From Campylorhamphus procurvoides (Eukaryota > Chordata > Aves > Passeriformes > Dendrocolaptidae): DNA of 64,000 nt. Of the stretch, positions 1 through 11,341 are shown in pieces. The stretch covers positions 499,076 through 563,075 of the forward strand of contig WBMV01002768.1 of NCBI GenBank assembly GCA_013396655.1, in the 5' to 3' direction. A program made the translations under genes and the position numbers. The notes under the pieces were generated by a model. The model worked only from the letters and a program-made list of their open reading frames with translations. It searched no databases and was not told the DNA's origin. Numbering within the stretch: position 1 is the first letter of the stretch; each line of letters opens with the position of its first letter.

Positions 1-625
1 GCATCTAATTTATTTGTCACCTCTTACACTGTTTACTTTTTTAACTGTGCAGGGCCATCACAATGAGATTGATCTCTTTTTAGTCAATTCTGACTCCATG
101 TGCTGCCTTTGCTGTAGAGAAATTACTTGATAGAACCCTACTGGGTGCAGGCTGTGAAGGCATTTCTATCTGTAATTGCTTTATCTTTTAACATATACAA
201 CAAGTTAAATTTTAAAGGTAACTCATTTAAAAGCATCCTCAGTACCATAAGTGGGGGTTAGAAATCTGGAAGTTTGGTTTGTCAGGTAAGGGCAGGTTTT
301 TCAGTCGTTATAATAGAAACAGAGATTTTGGAAGCACAGGAAGGTGGGTGACCAGCTCATAGAATATCCTGAGATGGAATAGATTCCCAAGGATCACAGA
401 GTCCAACTCCTGGCCATCTAACCATATAGTTCTTAGTCTGCAGTGCTAAAAGCATCCCCAATCTCTGAAGCAGTTCAGAACCAAGCTGAGCCCTGCTCTG
501 TGTAGCTTTGTCTCCAGCTGTCTCACACCATCTCAGAGTTGGGGCTCTCCCCACTCACCTCTCCTCAGGCACCTCTGAGCACCAAGCTGGAGGTGTGAGT
601 GAAGAGCTGCTCTCTCTCTCCACAG
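1..625 (+). other. Intron of the upstream RhoGEF-like gene, 3' part
   Basis: This is non-coding sequence upstream of the first recognisable exon. It is AT-rich at the start and contains a CR1 fragment near 359-420. It ends in a pyrimidine run (611-622) and the acceptor CACAG at 621-625, directly before the exon at 626. I see no other exon in this stretch. Confidence 0.6.
359..420 (-). repeat. CR1 LINE 3'-end fragment
   Basis: The segment running from ATAGAATATCCTGAG to CCAACTCCTGGCC matches the reverse complement of the avian CR1 3' end, which typically begins with the CATAGAAT octamer and then a TTGGAAGGGACC-like stretch. The match fades after about 420. It may continue in degraded form to about 540. 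The fragment lies inside the intron about 200 bp upstream of the exon at 626. Confidence 0.65.
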
Positions 626-936
626 GAAATTATTTGATCCTCGATGGATATGGCACATTGCAGGAGAGCTCCACGGACGAGGAGGTGTCGTCCCTGGTGC
701 TGCAGTGCACGGGGGGTGGCCGGGCCCCTCTGGACTCAGCGCAGCCGCCGCTGTCCCCGCAGCACCCGCAGTCAGACGGAGGGGGCTCCCCGTTCCCCGA
801 GGAGATGCTGCCCCCACGCTGGGCAGGCCTGGAAGAGCCCTGCTCCCTCCTGCCCAGCAGGGCCCTCCCCCTGCAGATCCGCCTGCAGCTCATGCAGTAC
901 ATCCAGAACATTGAGGATGCCCTTGAGAAGCTAAAG
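626..936 (+). CDS. ARHGEF12: Antepenultimate coding exon, RGS-RhoGEF C-terminus (probable ARHGEF12/LARG)
   Basis: This 311-nt exon is bounded by a pyrimidine tract plus CACAG acceptor and an AAG|GTTTGT donor. The first two bases complete a codon split with the previous exon, then 103 full codons follow and the exon ends in phase 0. The product begins NYLILDGYGTLQESSTDEE, runs through a Pro/Ser/Gly-rich linker, and ends in a helix-prone stretch (RLQLMQYIQNIEDALEKLK) that reads directly into the next exon. A disordered acidic linker leading to a C-terminal coiled coil fits the tails of RGS-domain Rho guanine-nucleotide exchange factors, which couple G-alpha-12/13 to RhoA. I prefer ARHGEF12 because the next promoter downstream fits the ARHGEF12-GRIK4 gene order. 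ARHGEF11 is the main alternative. The RGS, DH and PH domains lie outside the window. Confidence 0.6.
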
Positions 937-1680
937 GTTTGTTGTGTTCCCAGCCACACCATTGGCCTTCTCACATCCCTTGGGGTTTGGTTCCAAAAAG
1001 GGCTTGAAAGTGATTCTGAGGGGGAAGAAAAGCTGCCACGCTTTGCATCATCTCTGGCTCTTCTGCTTCCAAAGCTCCCAGGAATTTGGGGCTGTTCTGC
1101 TTGCATTGAGTTGTGGATCACGAGAGCCAAGTATTTCTGCTAGAGCTGGTGGGCACATATTGGTTTGAATCTGGAGAGGTTCCTGAGGGACAGGACAAGT
1201 CTGCAGCAGTGCAGTTTTGAAGGGCCCACTGACCTAAGAAATATGAATTCCCGGCATAAAAAGGCTTATCAAATCTGTTGCTTGCTGCTGCTGCCAATGC
1301 CAAATGAAGATGCTGAGTTACAGCAGACCAGTAACAAGGTTTTCAGGCTAAAGGTATTCAAAATGATTTCTTTTTGTAAGTGATGGGGACTCTCTATACA
1401 AGATAGTCATTGCTGCAGAAGGCTTAGAGCATTTTGATGTGTGAAACGTTCAGTAGCCAGCCTTCAATTTAACTGAAATCTGTGGGGAAACCCCCAGAAT
1501 ACTGCATGCCAATGGAAGGTCAGGTAAAGGTGCTGCTCAGGGAGTTGAGAGCCATTGTGGGTCAGTGCAGCATGGGTGAGTGCAGTCCACCCACCTGCAG
1601 TGAAACTTCCCTTTGGCCATTTGAAGCCCTCGTGGTCACTAAGGAGCCACCTGAGCCTTGGGCTTGGTTTTGTTTTGCAG
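937..1680 (+). other. Intron between the last RhoGEF-like coding exons
   Basis: The donor is AAG|GTTTGT at 936/937 and the acceptor is TTTTGTTTTGCAG ending at 1680. The upstream exon frame stays open for about 200 nt into this intron (stop at 1141), but the splice sites and loss of family-like sequence after 936 mark the exon end. I see no repeat or RNA gene inside. Confidence 0.65.
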
Positions 1681-1753
1681 GAGGTGGAGGAGGACTACAC
1701 CATTCTCCGACGCCAAGGGCTGGCTGGCTCAGCCTCCACAGGGGAGCACTCAG
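1681..1753 (+). CDS. ARHGEF12: Penultimate coding exon of the RhoGEF-like gene
   Basis: This 73-nt exon follows a TTTTGTTTTGCAG acceptor and ends at CTCAG|GTAGGA, a near-consensus donor. It adds EVEEDYTILRRQGLAGSAST and GEHS in phase with the previous exon, plus one base of a split codon. The charged EVEEDYTILRRQ run continues the helix begun in the previous exon, giving a predicted C-terminal coiled coil of roughly 30 residues. In RGS-RhoGEFs the C-terminal tail is thought to contribute to homo-oligomerisation and autoinhibition. That role is family knowledge and cannot be read from this exon alone. The phase 0 to phase 1 joins on both sides are what make this a convincing exon despite its small size. 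Confidence 0.6.
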
Positions 1754-2350
1754 GTAGGAACCAGCCTGGCTGGAACGGGGAGCAGGTTCCACCCTGCCTT
1801 CAGACATTAAACAAAGAACACAGAGTCAATTATTCATGTTTCTCACATGCACAAAAAAAGGTTTTCCCACCTTGAGCAGCTCTCAGGGCTGAGCCCATGT
1901 TGATTCCAGGAAAGGTCAGTTGAATCCGCTGAGACTCAGATGTGCAGAGGAGCTTGTTCCTCCTCTGAAAAGGTTGTTTTCAAGCTGTCTCAGCCCACCT
2001 GCCAAAGACCTTCATCTCAGGATGTACAGCATCTCTGTCAAGGAAGGCCAGATTGATGGGAAGTCCCAGAGAGAGATTTCTGAACATGTAAAATGATTAG
2101 TTTGACTCTTCTTCCTCTGGGATGTCTCTGATGCTGTGTAGTGGTTCCATGGGTCCCTTTAAATTGGCCTTAGGCATCCTCCAGATGGAATTGCTGGAAT
2201 TACTTACAAGGGGTTTAGGGTTAAATGGGTGTGATGTCTCTCTGGGCCCAGTTCTCTGCCTGTAGGAGTGATCAGAAGTGTCACTCTCATTGCACCCCCC
2301 TCTCTCACCACCTCTTTTCCTTTTTTTTTTTCTCCTCTTCCCTCCTTCAG
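1754..2350 (+). other. Last intron of the RhoGEF-like gene
   Basis: The donor is GTAGGA at 1754. The acceptor is a long, strong C/T tract (about 2286-2349, including an uninterrupted T run) ending CTTCAG at 2350. Apart from this tract I see nothing notable in the intron. Confidence 0.6.
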
Positions 2351-2361
2351 ACAAAAGCTAG
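2351..2361 (+). CDS. ARHGEF12: Terminal coding segment with stop codon
   Basis: The last exon begins at 2351 after CCTCCTTCAG. Base 1753 plus AC at 2351-2352 completes an Asp codon. AAA and AGC then follow, and TAG (2359-2361) stops translation, so the protein ends ...GEHSDKS. Only three residues come from this exon and the rest of it is 3' UTR. The short, polar, charged end following an unstructured Gly/Ser/Thr stretch is ordinary for a cytosolic signalling protein. The assignment depends entirely on the preceding splice phase, which works without adjustment. Confidence 0.55.
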
Positions 2362-5300
2362 TCGTGTTTTCAGGAGTGGCTGAAGATTGGATGAAGAGTA
2401 TCAGGACACAGCACCCGCTGTCCTCCTTGTGGACTCTGAGACAAGAGGGTTTGGACCATCCAAACATGAACCAGACTTTAGCAAAGTGGGCATGGGGTGC
2501 TTTTCCTGGGGGGCATCTGCACTATCTTGTCAGTGAGGGAGTCTATTCTATTCTGCTCCTCTCCTTGCTACCAGAAATTCATTTTTCAGAACAGAAAAAA
2601 CCAAACCAAATGTACAGAGCTTTGGGTGTAGGATATAAAAATGTATTTAGACATTTAAAGAGAAAAATCAATGTATTTATTTGACTTCATTCCGTGTATC
2701 AAAAGCACATTTTAATTTTTTAATCTGCCTTTTTTTGTTGTTCTATTCTAATTGGGTAGTGACAGTTCTAGCCCCCTGCATCTGGTGCCTCCTGCTGCCA
2801 CTGCTGCTGCCCCGGGGCAGGGAGGGGCCGGGGGGTACCTGTGTGCAGGTGGATCTTCACTTCACTGGACTGGACTCTGCACTCCCTGCTGGCACTCACT
2901 GCCATGCCAAGAGCTACTCATGAAGGTGTTAGGAGGACTTGTGGCTGGAACTGTCTGTGTTCAACCAACTGCATGGGAATGGCTCGTGTCACCACGTGTG
3001 TAACAAGAATTTGCCATGCACTAAAAGTCCAGGCACTTGAGATGGGCGAATTTTCCTTTCACCTTTCCCATTCCTCTGTTGATATGCAGGATTAGACTGG
3101 GAGAGGAGAAAGAGAGGTTTAATTTTTTTTTCTTGACTTTGTTGGCTTTGATCATTGTCTCCTTTGTAAAGTGATAAAAATACTTGGACCTGCAGCACTT
3201 TTGTAACTCTTCTCTGGATCAAAAAAAAAAGAAAGAAATGCAAACCCAGAAGTGTTTCAAAGATGTGGGGCAGCTCTGCCCCTGATTCACTACTGAATGA
3301 ATAAGGGCTGCCATTGGAGTTAGCCACAGGTACTGCTGATTATAGGGCCAGTAAGTTTTAGTACCTGAAAGTATGTCTTGCTGAGGGCTTGGGGTGGGCT
3401 TTGGGGTTTTGTTTGGGGAGGGGTTGGTTTGGGCTTTGTTTGTTTTATTTTTTAAACTAATTTGTGCCAATGTGTTCTCACTGAAACAGAGATTTGCAAA
3501 TCAAAGAAGGCTGAAGCAGCTCTCTAGCACTTCCTTAGGCCTGTTGGAATGGGGTTTGCTGGTGGAATTCCTTCCAGTCTGGGGAGAGGATGGTAAAAAG
3601 GATGGTAAAAGGTTTGCCACAGAGTTAACACTGGACAGCCCAAGCTGGCTGTGCCTCTGCTCTGAGGTTGGTCCCAGGGCAGCAGGTTCAGGCTGTCCCT
3701 GATATCACAGACACCATGAGCAGGGCTGTTGGTGGAAGGTGTGTAAAGAAGCCTCCTTTGCACCCCCTTTCCAAGTTTTAAAGTGTTTGAGGAACCCAGA
3801 CTGAGCAGCAAGCCAAGCCTGTACATCCCACTGATAGGCAGGGCATCGTTTGCATCATGAAGTGCTGAGACTGCCTTTGCTCAGCATCCAGATCCCCCTC
3901 CCTGCTCCTCTAAACCAAACATTTTGTCTTGAGCTGCTGGCAGGAAAACAGATCTGTCCTTTGTCTGTAAGAAAGACATCAGCTCTGTTCTTCCCGTAGA
4001 AACATGCAGGGGATGAGTTCAGGTACTGATGGGCAGAGGCAGCAGAGATGATTTGGGGCCCAGTGTGACAGTTTAGAGAGTAGGTAGGAATTTCTCTTGT
4101 TTTAAGAGCCAGTTGCACAAAGCATCATTACACTGCCAACACAAACCAAAGTGTTCTCCTCCAGGCTGGCAGGAGCTTCCTCTTCCTTGGGATGTGGCCT
4201 GGCCTGGTGCACCTGGGTGAGATGTACTGTCAGTATTAGCCCAGCACTTCCCTCCTCACCTCAGCCACACACTTCCTTTGCTTAGAAGCAGCTGAACTTC
4301 TCTGAGAATCCCCCAAACCAGAACAGGCTGTGGATCCTGCCAGAAAGAGGACTGGGCTAAGCCAGGCTTGGTGTTTAAGGCCCATTTCCTGCCCCCAGTT
4401 CCCCTCCATCAGTTGCATGAGGCTTCCCTGGGTCTCCACACTCTGGAAATGGGAGTTTTTGTGACCTTGGTGGTGTAAAAGCTTTCCAGAAGCTTCTGTG
4501 GTTGATTGAAGGTTATCTCTGAACTCTAGAGTAGAGAGAGCTTAGTCTGGCTTTAAAAGAAATATCCTGGATGACCAACAAAGATGGGACTTGTGAAGGT
4601 CTGGCTACTCCATACTCACTCCTTGTGGCTGGAGACAGAATCCTTGGTTGTGTGGTTTTCTCCAAGCTGCATGAATGTCAAGGTTCATGGTGGTTCCACC
4701 ACTGCTTTGTTCATCCCTCAGAGGTGTAGCAGCAGGGACAAGGCTGGGAATGCAGAGTGGTTGTGTGGCCTCATCCTTACACTTCTGCCTCGGAGCTGCT
4801 GGGGTGGGTTTTTCCTCACCATGCCCTGATTTGGGATCCAGGGGGAGGAGAGGGGAGTTCTGTCCCTGTCACATCCCCAGATGTACAAGGGGAACACCCA
4901 CACTCGGTGCCCTTGTCCCAGCTGGCATTGCAGAGCAGGAGGCTGCAGAGAGCTTTCAGCAATGGTGGAGGAGCCCAACTCCTTGGAACCCAGGTTTTTG
5001 GGTGACATAAATGACACGTCTGTGCTCTGTCCTGGTTGGGTTTTGTTTCAGCTGGGCCATGTCCTCCCAAACAGGGCATTCCTCGTGTGGGAAGAGGCTC
5101 GTGGGCTCAGGGAGGCCTTACTTGGTGAGAGCAGAATGCAGGGAATTCCTTTCTCCTCTCCAGCATATCCCTGTACCCCAGCCCTCAGGCCATGCCCCCC
5201 TGCATGGAGGGAGCTGCAGCTCAAATGCACTAGTCAGGAGTCTCATGTTTTTGCCTCCTGGAAGCCATAAGATTTCCTGCTTTAAATTCCAGTTTTGAGT

Positions 5301-6284
5301 GTAAGGAAGCATTTTGGTTTGGCCCTGGGTGGTGATGGATTGTACATTCCCTTATCCAAACTGGATAGTAAAGCAGGACACTGTTCTCTGGGATTTTTTT
5401 CCCCAGCCTCTCCTCCCAAATAGCTGAGAGGTTTTTTTCCCTTCCCCAAATAGAAGAATAACAAGGTTTTCTTATTTTGGGAACAAATTTATAGTGTAGC
5501 AACCATCTTCTGAGACGTCATTTTTCTTCTGCTGTTACATAGTTCATGGACAAGCAAAAAGGTCAGATGGAGTCTTTGGAATGGGAATTTACTTCTCCTG
5601 CAGAAGAGCAAATTCTGAGCTGGTGGTGGATCATTTTGGTTTCCTTGTCTGTAGGGAGGGGAGGTTCCTTTAGCATCCCATAGGTGGGCTCAGGCAGGAG
5701 GATGAGGAGTGCAAACCTCTGGGATGAAGAAGTCTGGATGATCTGGGCCAGCTTTCCCCCAGCACTCTGCTGTTCCCAGGGCTCTCAGAAAACGTGGATA
5801 TTCTCCTTTGCAGATCCTGCCCTTGCTGTTGGAAGAGTGATGCTCCAGAAGGTGTCCCCTGGTTATAATCTCGTGGTATCTGGTATTGATTTCTCCCTCT
5901 GTTTCCCAAAGAAATGCCTCAAGTCCCTCCCCCTCCCCAAGGTGCCAACTGACAAGCAGATGTACTGCAAAAGGGATCCTGCAGCCAAAACACTGCTGTT
6001 TTCTTTTGAATTAAGTCTTGTGGAGCTCTCTTCATACTAGAATATTTTTATTTTCTTTGTACAACATACAATCATGTACTCTTAACAGAGATTTACTTTA
6101 AAGAGAAGAAAAAAAAATCTGGAAGTATTCTTTAAAAAAATACACAAAAATCTTTATTAATAATCCTGTATTTTTACTGATCATGTTTGAATGTCTAAAA
6201 AGACTTTATTGTTCTAATTATCCAGATGTATGTTTGTAAAATAGCTCTTTTATGACTTAGCTGAACAGGTTGTATGTTTCTGGA

Positions 6285-6290
6285 ATTAAA
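6285..6290 (+). terminator. Candidate proximal poly(A) signal ATTAAA
   Basis: This is the common variant hexamer, set in an AT-rich context and followed within about 35 nt by TCTGTTTTC, a U/G-rich stretch suited to the downstream element. An A-run lies at 6303-6311, so apparent 3' ends here could also be internal priming. Confidence 0.4.
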
Positions 6291-7799
6291 TATTGGTCAC
6301 TTAAAAAAAAATCTGTTTTCAGGATCTGGGAAATAGAAAATTTAAGCGTTTCAAATATCATTAAATAAGCTTAAAGGAAATGCATCCTGTCTGGTGGCTT
6401 TTTTGGGGGTTGTTTGGCTGCAATTGCCTGGAGTGTTTGGCAGGACAGACTGTCTTGGTGGCAAAGAACATGTTCCTTGGGGACAGGGAAACAAAGCAAT
6501 TGCCCAGTGGCCCCGGGCTCCGAGTGACCCTTCAGGACATTCCCCGGGGTGGGGATGCCCTGGGTGTGTCCTGCACCCCTCGGGCTCTCCTCTTTCATCC
6601 TGCAGGTGCTAAATGGGATGTGGAAATGGAATTTTGCCCTCTCCAGGGAATTTCTGCTTGGCTGCAACATGGTTTTTGGTCACTGATGTTTCACTGCTTG
6701 GTCACTGACAGCAATTTAATGAACACTTTAGAAAGCCCAGCAGAGCTGTCACTGTGAGGCTTTGGTTCATCTGATCCTGTTGGACAGTTAAATCTGAGCA
6801 GGGAGTTTTGCTTTCAATTTAAAGGCAGTTTTGTGTTATTTTCCTGCTCCAGGGGTTGCTTTCAAGTTTCCACCACTGTCATTTTAAATCCAACCAGAAC
6901 CATTACTCAATGAAATTATTGATTTTATTAATTTATAAGCTTACTGTTATTTTTAAAACTGAATTTGTTTGGATGGTTGGGAACTGTTGGTGTAGCCCTT
7001 CAACATGGCATTGCATCTTAATATCTTTCCAATATTTAAATGGTGTTGGACTCATTTTCTCCCTGCAATAAGGAATTCACTGTTCAACTAAAGGCTGCAG
7101 CTTCCTGTCAAATGTTAACCAGAGGCTGTTGGGTTGAAATTATGGTTTGCTTGTGTTTTGTAAGGTGACTAATCTTCCTTATATATGTCTAGATTGCTCT
7201 GTTTCCCCAAATGAAGAGTTTCTGGGTGCTGAAACTCCAGTCCCTGCCTGCCCTGGGGACAGAGGCACAGGAGTTGTGTGACACCACTTTGCCTGTCACT
7301 AGTGGAGGCTTTTGCATTTCCATTCTTTGGCTGGATATTTTCCCCTCCATTGGGATCAAACAGTTAAAAGGAAGGGAAATTAAAACTTGCAGATTTTTTA
7401 ATAGGGAACATCTGTGCTGAGAGTTGTGTGCCAAGGCCTGTGCCTGGCTGGATTCTGTGCAGGGGATGCTGGACCTGAATCCCTGTCAGCAGTGACAGTC
7501 CTGTTTTAGCTTCTGACTGCCCTGGGAAGTGATGCAGTCACATTTCTGAGACAAGCTGACAGAAAGAAATGAATTAAGGACAACACCAAAATAGAGAACA
7601 AACAAAATCAAGTATCTTTCTGAAAATTGAGTTTCTTTTCCTTCCCCTTCTGCAGCATGTGCATGAAGCTCCTTGAGAAATTACTTTATTACTTTATTAT
7701 AATTGGTAATCTGAGCTCTATTACGCTTTCCTAATGACGCTCTTCATGTTTTGCCTATTTAAATGTTATTTTATATATTCCCTTTACCGTGTTGCTGTA

Positions 7800-7805
7800 A
7801 ATAAA
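7800..7805 (+). terminator. Candidate distal poly(A) signal AATAAA
   Basis: A canonical hexamer (GTAAATAAATGATGC context) closes a long AT-rich block. It is followed within about 45 nt by the U/G-rich TTTGTGTCTTCTG. Base composition becomes more GC-rich after this point. I take it as the most likely end of the long transcript form. Confidence 0.5.
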
Positions 7806-8739
7806 TGATGCAAAATGAACAGCTCAGAAAAATCTGAGCTTTGTGTCTTCTGCAGGCTCTGCCCTTAGATCCCAGCTGGGGGTGGGAGGGAACTGAGCTG
7901 CATCTCTTGGGGCTGTTTCACATCCACCACGCTGGAATTAATCTCTCCTTGCTGCCTGCCACAGATAGGGAAGGAGGCACGAGAGGATTCAAGGACTCTG
8001 ACTTATTGCAGATGGGCTCATGTCATTTGTGGCTTGTGGTATTTAAAGTATTATGGACATGCATTTGGTTCCAGAAAACATCCTTTCAGCAAGGATGGCC
8101 TTGGTTTTCTGCTGAAAAATCTCTTTGGTTTCCCCTTTGTGTTTATCAATTAGCCAATGGATTTTAGATTGTTGTTGTTGTTCTTTTGAAATGTTTACGA
8201 AGGTTGGTGTAAAATGGAAGTTATCCAGTCCCTGGCGTGGGTTCTTTGCCAGTTGCTCTGATTATTGGGGGGGTAAATTTATCACCAGAGAGATGGACCC
8301 AGGCAGGGCACAGCACCCACAAAACTTGGAAGTATTTCCTTCAAGCGTGATCCAAAATTCAGCTGGTGAAGAGACGAGCCTGGGAATGATGCAGAGCATA
8401 TGTCTGTGTTAAGATGTTGGCTTAACAAATCTTCCAAACTTCTTAGACACCTGTTATTTGAGCAGGAGGCTTGGGGAACTGCTGAGGGAGAGGCTCAGGC
8501 AGCCAAAAGCTTCGGTGCCACTTCCAGCCGTGCCCTGGGAAGGCTGGGGCAGAGCTGCCCACGCACACACAGGGGCAGCCAAGGGGGAAAGGAGGCTGCA
8601 CTCTGGGAGGGATTCCAGAGCCTTTAACTGCAGGGCTGGGAGTGCTGCAGATTCATTTGCACCCCCATTAACTGACCTGAACACCTCTTGGAAAACAGTC
8701 CTGGGAGAAGGAAAGGAGGAAGGAGAGGAAGTGGCCTGA

Positions 8740-8959
8740 AGGTGTTCAGTGGGAGGTTTGGGCTGGGTTTTGGGGACCACTTCTTCACAGGAGGGTTGTC
8801 AGTCTGGAATGGGGCAGAGTCACCATCCTTGGCATTGTCAAAACCCTCTGGATGTGGCCCCTGAGGACAAGGTTTAGTGGTGGACAGGGGGTGGTGCTGC
8901 TTGATGGTCGGACTTGATGCTCTTCAAGTGCTTTTCTAACCTTCACAATTCTTGATTCC
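8740..8959 (+). repeat. CR1 LINE 3' end, sense orientation
   Basis: The order of landmarks is that of the CR1 3' end: GGGAGGTTTGGGCTGGG, then CTTCTTCACAGG, GGTTGTCAG, GAGTCACCATCCTTGG, CTGGATGTGGC, GGTTTAGTGGTGGAC, GGTCGGACTTGATG, CTTTTCTAACCTTCACAATTCTTGATTC. The last part corresponds to the ATTCTRTG octamer terminus. Divergence from consensus is moderate. The element is 5'-truncated, as nearly all avian CR1 copies are. Confidence 0.9.
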
Positions 8960-11321
8960 AAGTGAGTTCCTTTTTTGTGATGAGAGTGCAGATCCCTCCT
9001 GCACTTCTCCCTATCCCACACTGAATTCAGCAGGGTTCCTACAGTCCAGGAGCTGAATGTTTCCCCCTCCTCCCCAGCTGGCAGTTTACAGCTGCAAATC
9101 ATCACTTGGGCTTTTGGCACAATAAAAGGCCCAAAATATCTCTGCTGCTTTCTTGCCCCACTTTGTTTGTTTCCAGATGTCTGAGGCTCATTCAGCGTGA
9201 AGTATTTTCCCTGATCAATATTTTAACCTTCTTGTTGATATTTACTCAGTGCTGCTGAATAAACTGTACCAAGTGGAGCTCCATGGATGGGAGAGTAAAT
9301 CTACATTTCTATCAGCTCTCTGGAGGTTTTGCAATAATTCATATTATCTGAGCTTATTGTTATACTGGGATATTAATGAGCACATCTTCTTTCCTTCTGC
9401 CTCTTGAAGCTTCAATTCAGATCCCACTTCTGGTGCTAAAACAACATCTCAGCTCTGAATTAGCATGGAAAGGAGAGGGCTTTGTGTTCTTCCTTTGTCA
9501 GCTGGCTTTGAAAGAACTCTTTCTCTCTAGTTTCATAAAGATGTATTTGATGTAACTCCATCTGCTTCCCTCTGACCTTTGCGGTGAGGAGGAGATTAAA
9601 CCCTTCCTTTTTGGGTCTTCGTGGCGTTTTGAAATCTTGCTGCAGGTTTCTGCTCCTTCTCCCATCTCCTTTCCAAAGTGAGGTTTAATGAGCACTGAGC
9701 AGAGATGTCCTCCCTTTCCTCTGGCAGTTCTGCTGTTTGTTTGCTGTTCCCCACAAAAGCTTGGTGCTAGAACTGTTCTCCTGTGCATGCCCTTAACACA
9801 GTGTTTCACCTCCAAACACTGACTGTTTTGCTTGTTTGTCTTTAGGTAACTTCTGTCCTGGAAGAGGCAGGCTCACAACGCTTCAAAAGCCCCTCTGACC
9901 CATTCATCACCATCATTTTAGTGTGTGCATGCAGCAGGAGTCAAATAGCCTCAATTGTAGCTTCTATTGAACTCATCTTTTCTCCTCTGCAATTTCTTTA
10001 TTCTGCCATAATAAAGCTGGCCCTGTCACTGCTGAGCTGTGGCTCATCTGTCTCCCTCTGCACGATGGGATCTGCTCCTGGGCTGCAGCTGGCAAGGAGA
10101 AAACGCCTGTGTGAGGTTGGACTCTATCAGTCCACCCTAGGAACTAAAAAAGTCTCCAGAAAGAAGCTCTTCTGTGCTGCTGCTGCTGCTGCAGTGGAAG
10201 GTGCAGCCCATGTGGGTGGGGATGTCCCAGGTCAGTCATGGGAACTCAACCAGGAGCAGCAAAGGAGCAGGGAAATCCTCCAGTCTTGGCTTCTTCCCAA
10301 CAAACCCACCCTCTGAGGGCACCTGTTGCTGCTGGGGGGGCTGCCCTGCCCCAGCTGTTCCTCCAGCACTCTGGGCTTGGCATTTGCTTAAAAGATTTGG
10401 AACTTGGACTCTCAACAGATCCAAACCCTCCTGTGCAGGTGACTGAGCTGGTGCACATCAGCATAGACCTAAATCTAATCTCTGCTTTCCTTGCTTAACT
10501 CTCCATGGAATTATTAGGGGTGGCAAATGCATTGAGCTGGTGAGAACAGTCAGAGCTGAACCCAAAGGAGCATTTTCTGGCTGGAGACAGGTTGGTGCAG
10601 GGACTGGCCAGCCCTGAGAGACAGGTGAGTCCAGGCTTTCTGCAGAGATAAAAGGTGGCTCTGCATCTCTGATTCTCTTGGCCTGAAGAATGAAGGGTTT
10701 ATGACCTGGTGCAGATTTAAGGGCAGATGAATTTGCCCCCAGTGAGTCCCAGCCCCCGCAGAGGCTCCAGGGCTGCAGCTCCTGAACCCCTGGCAAAGAT
10801 GGGAGGTCTCCTCCTCAGTCCTTGGACCAACCTGCTTGTGAGATCTGAAGTCATTTCATCCTTCATTCCTTCTCTCTTTTCTTAGTCATTTCTCACCTGA
10901 AAGTCTCTTGATCTTTCACAGTTCAATGAGAGGAGGATTTGTGGAGTTGGTGGGTTTGGTGGATTGTTTTGGTTTTCTGTTTTGCCTTTTCCTTTGGGGT
11001 GTGAGTGGAATTCACAGAGGAGAAAACATCCTTTGATGGCAGTAATTACAAGGAAGAGAACACAAAACAAAGCAAAGCAAACTGGGATGCAAGTGAAGAT
11101 AAACTGCAAATGATGAGCACAGTGTTTATGATTGTCTGAGAGGGGGGATCTCCTGGGGAGAGCCCAGGGCTGTGACCAGAGGGGGTCTGGGCTCAGCTCT
11201 GAGATGTGCTTCCTAAGGGTGACCTTCCTGAAATGCTGCCACTGCTCCAGGCCCGTTTCCCATCTCTGATATGGCAAAATGCTTTTTGGAGCTTTATTTC
11301 AGTGCCCTGGTGTCCCAGGAC

Positions 11322-11341
11322 TGTGTGTGTGTGTGTGTGTG
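11322..11341. repeat. (TG)10 microsatellite
   Basis: Ten uninterrupted TG dinucleotides lie in the intergenic spacer. A short ATATATATAT run lies nearby at about 11635-11647. Confidence 0.9.

Larger units (their letters stand above)
2362..7825 (+). other. ARHGEF12: Long 3' UTR of the RhoGEF-like gene
   Basis: No exon-like open frame follows the stop. The stretch is moderately AT-rich with several pieces typical of vertebrate 3' UTRs: ATTTATTTGAC near 2675, A/T-rich blocks at 6040-6330, and a T/A-rich segment at 7680-7810. Two candidate poly(A) signals (6285 and 7800) define a shorter form of about 3.9 kb and a longer form of about 5.4 kb. From memory the human ARHGEF12 3' UTR is also several kilobases, so the longer form is plausible. 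The exact end is not provable here, and sequence between the two signals could already be intergenic. Confidence 0.5.

Noticed and set aside
508..1143. 211-residue open frame taken as a whole gene
   Set aside because: Only 626-936 is exonic. The ends run into intron sequence past a valid acceptor and donor.
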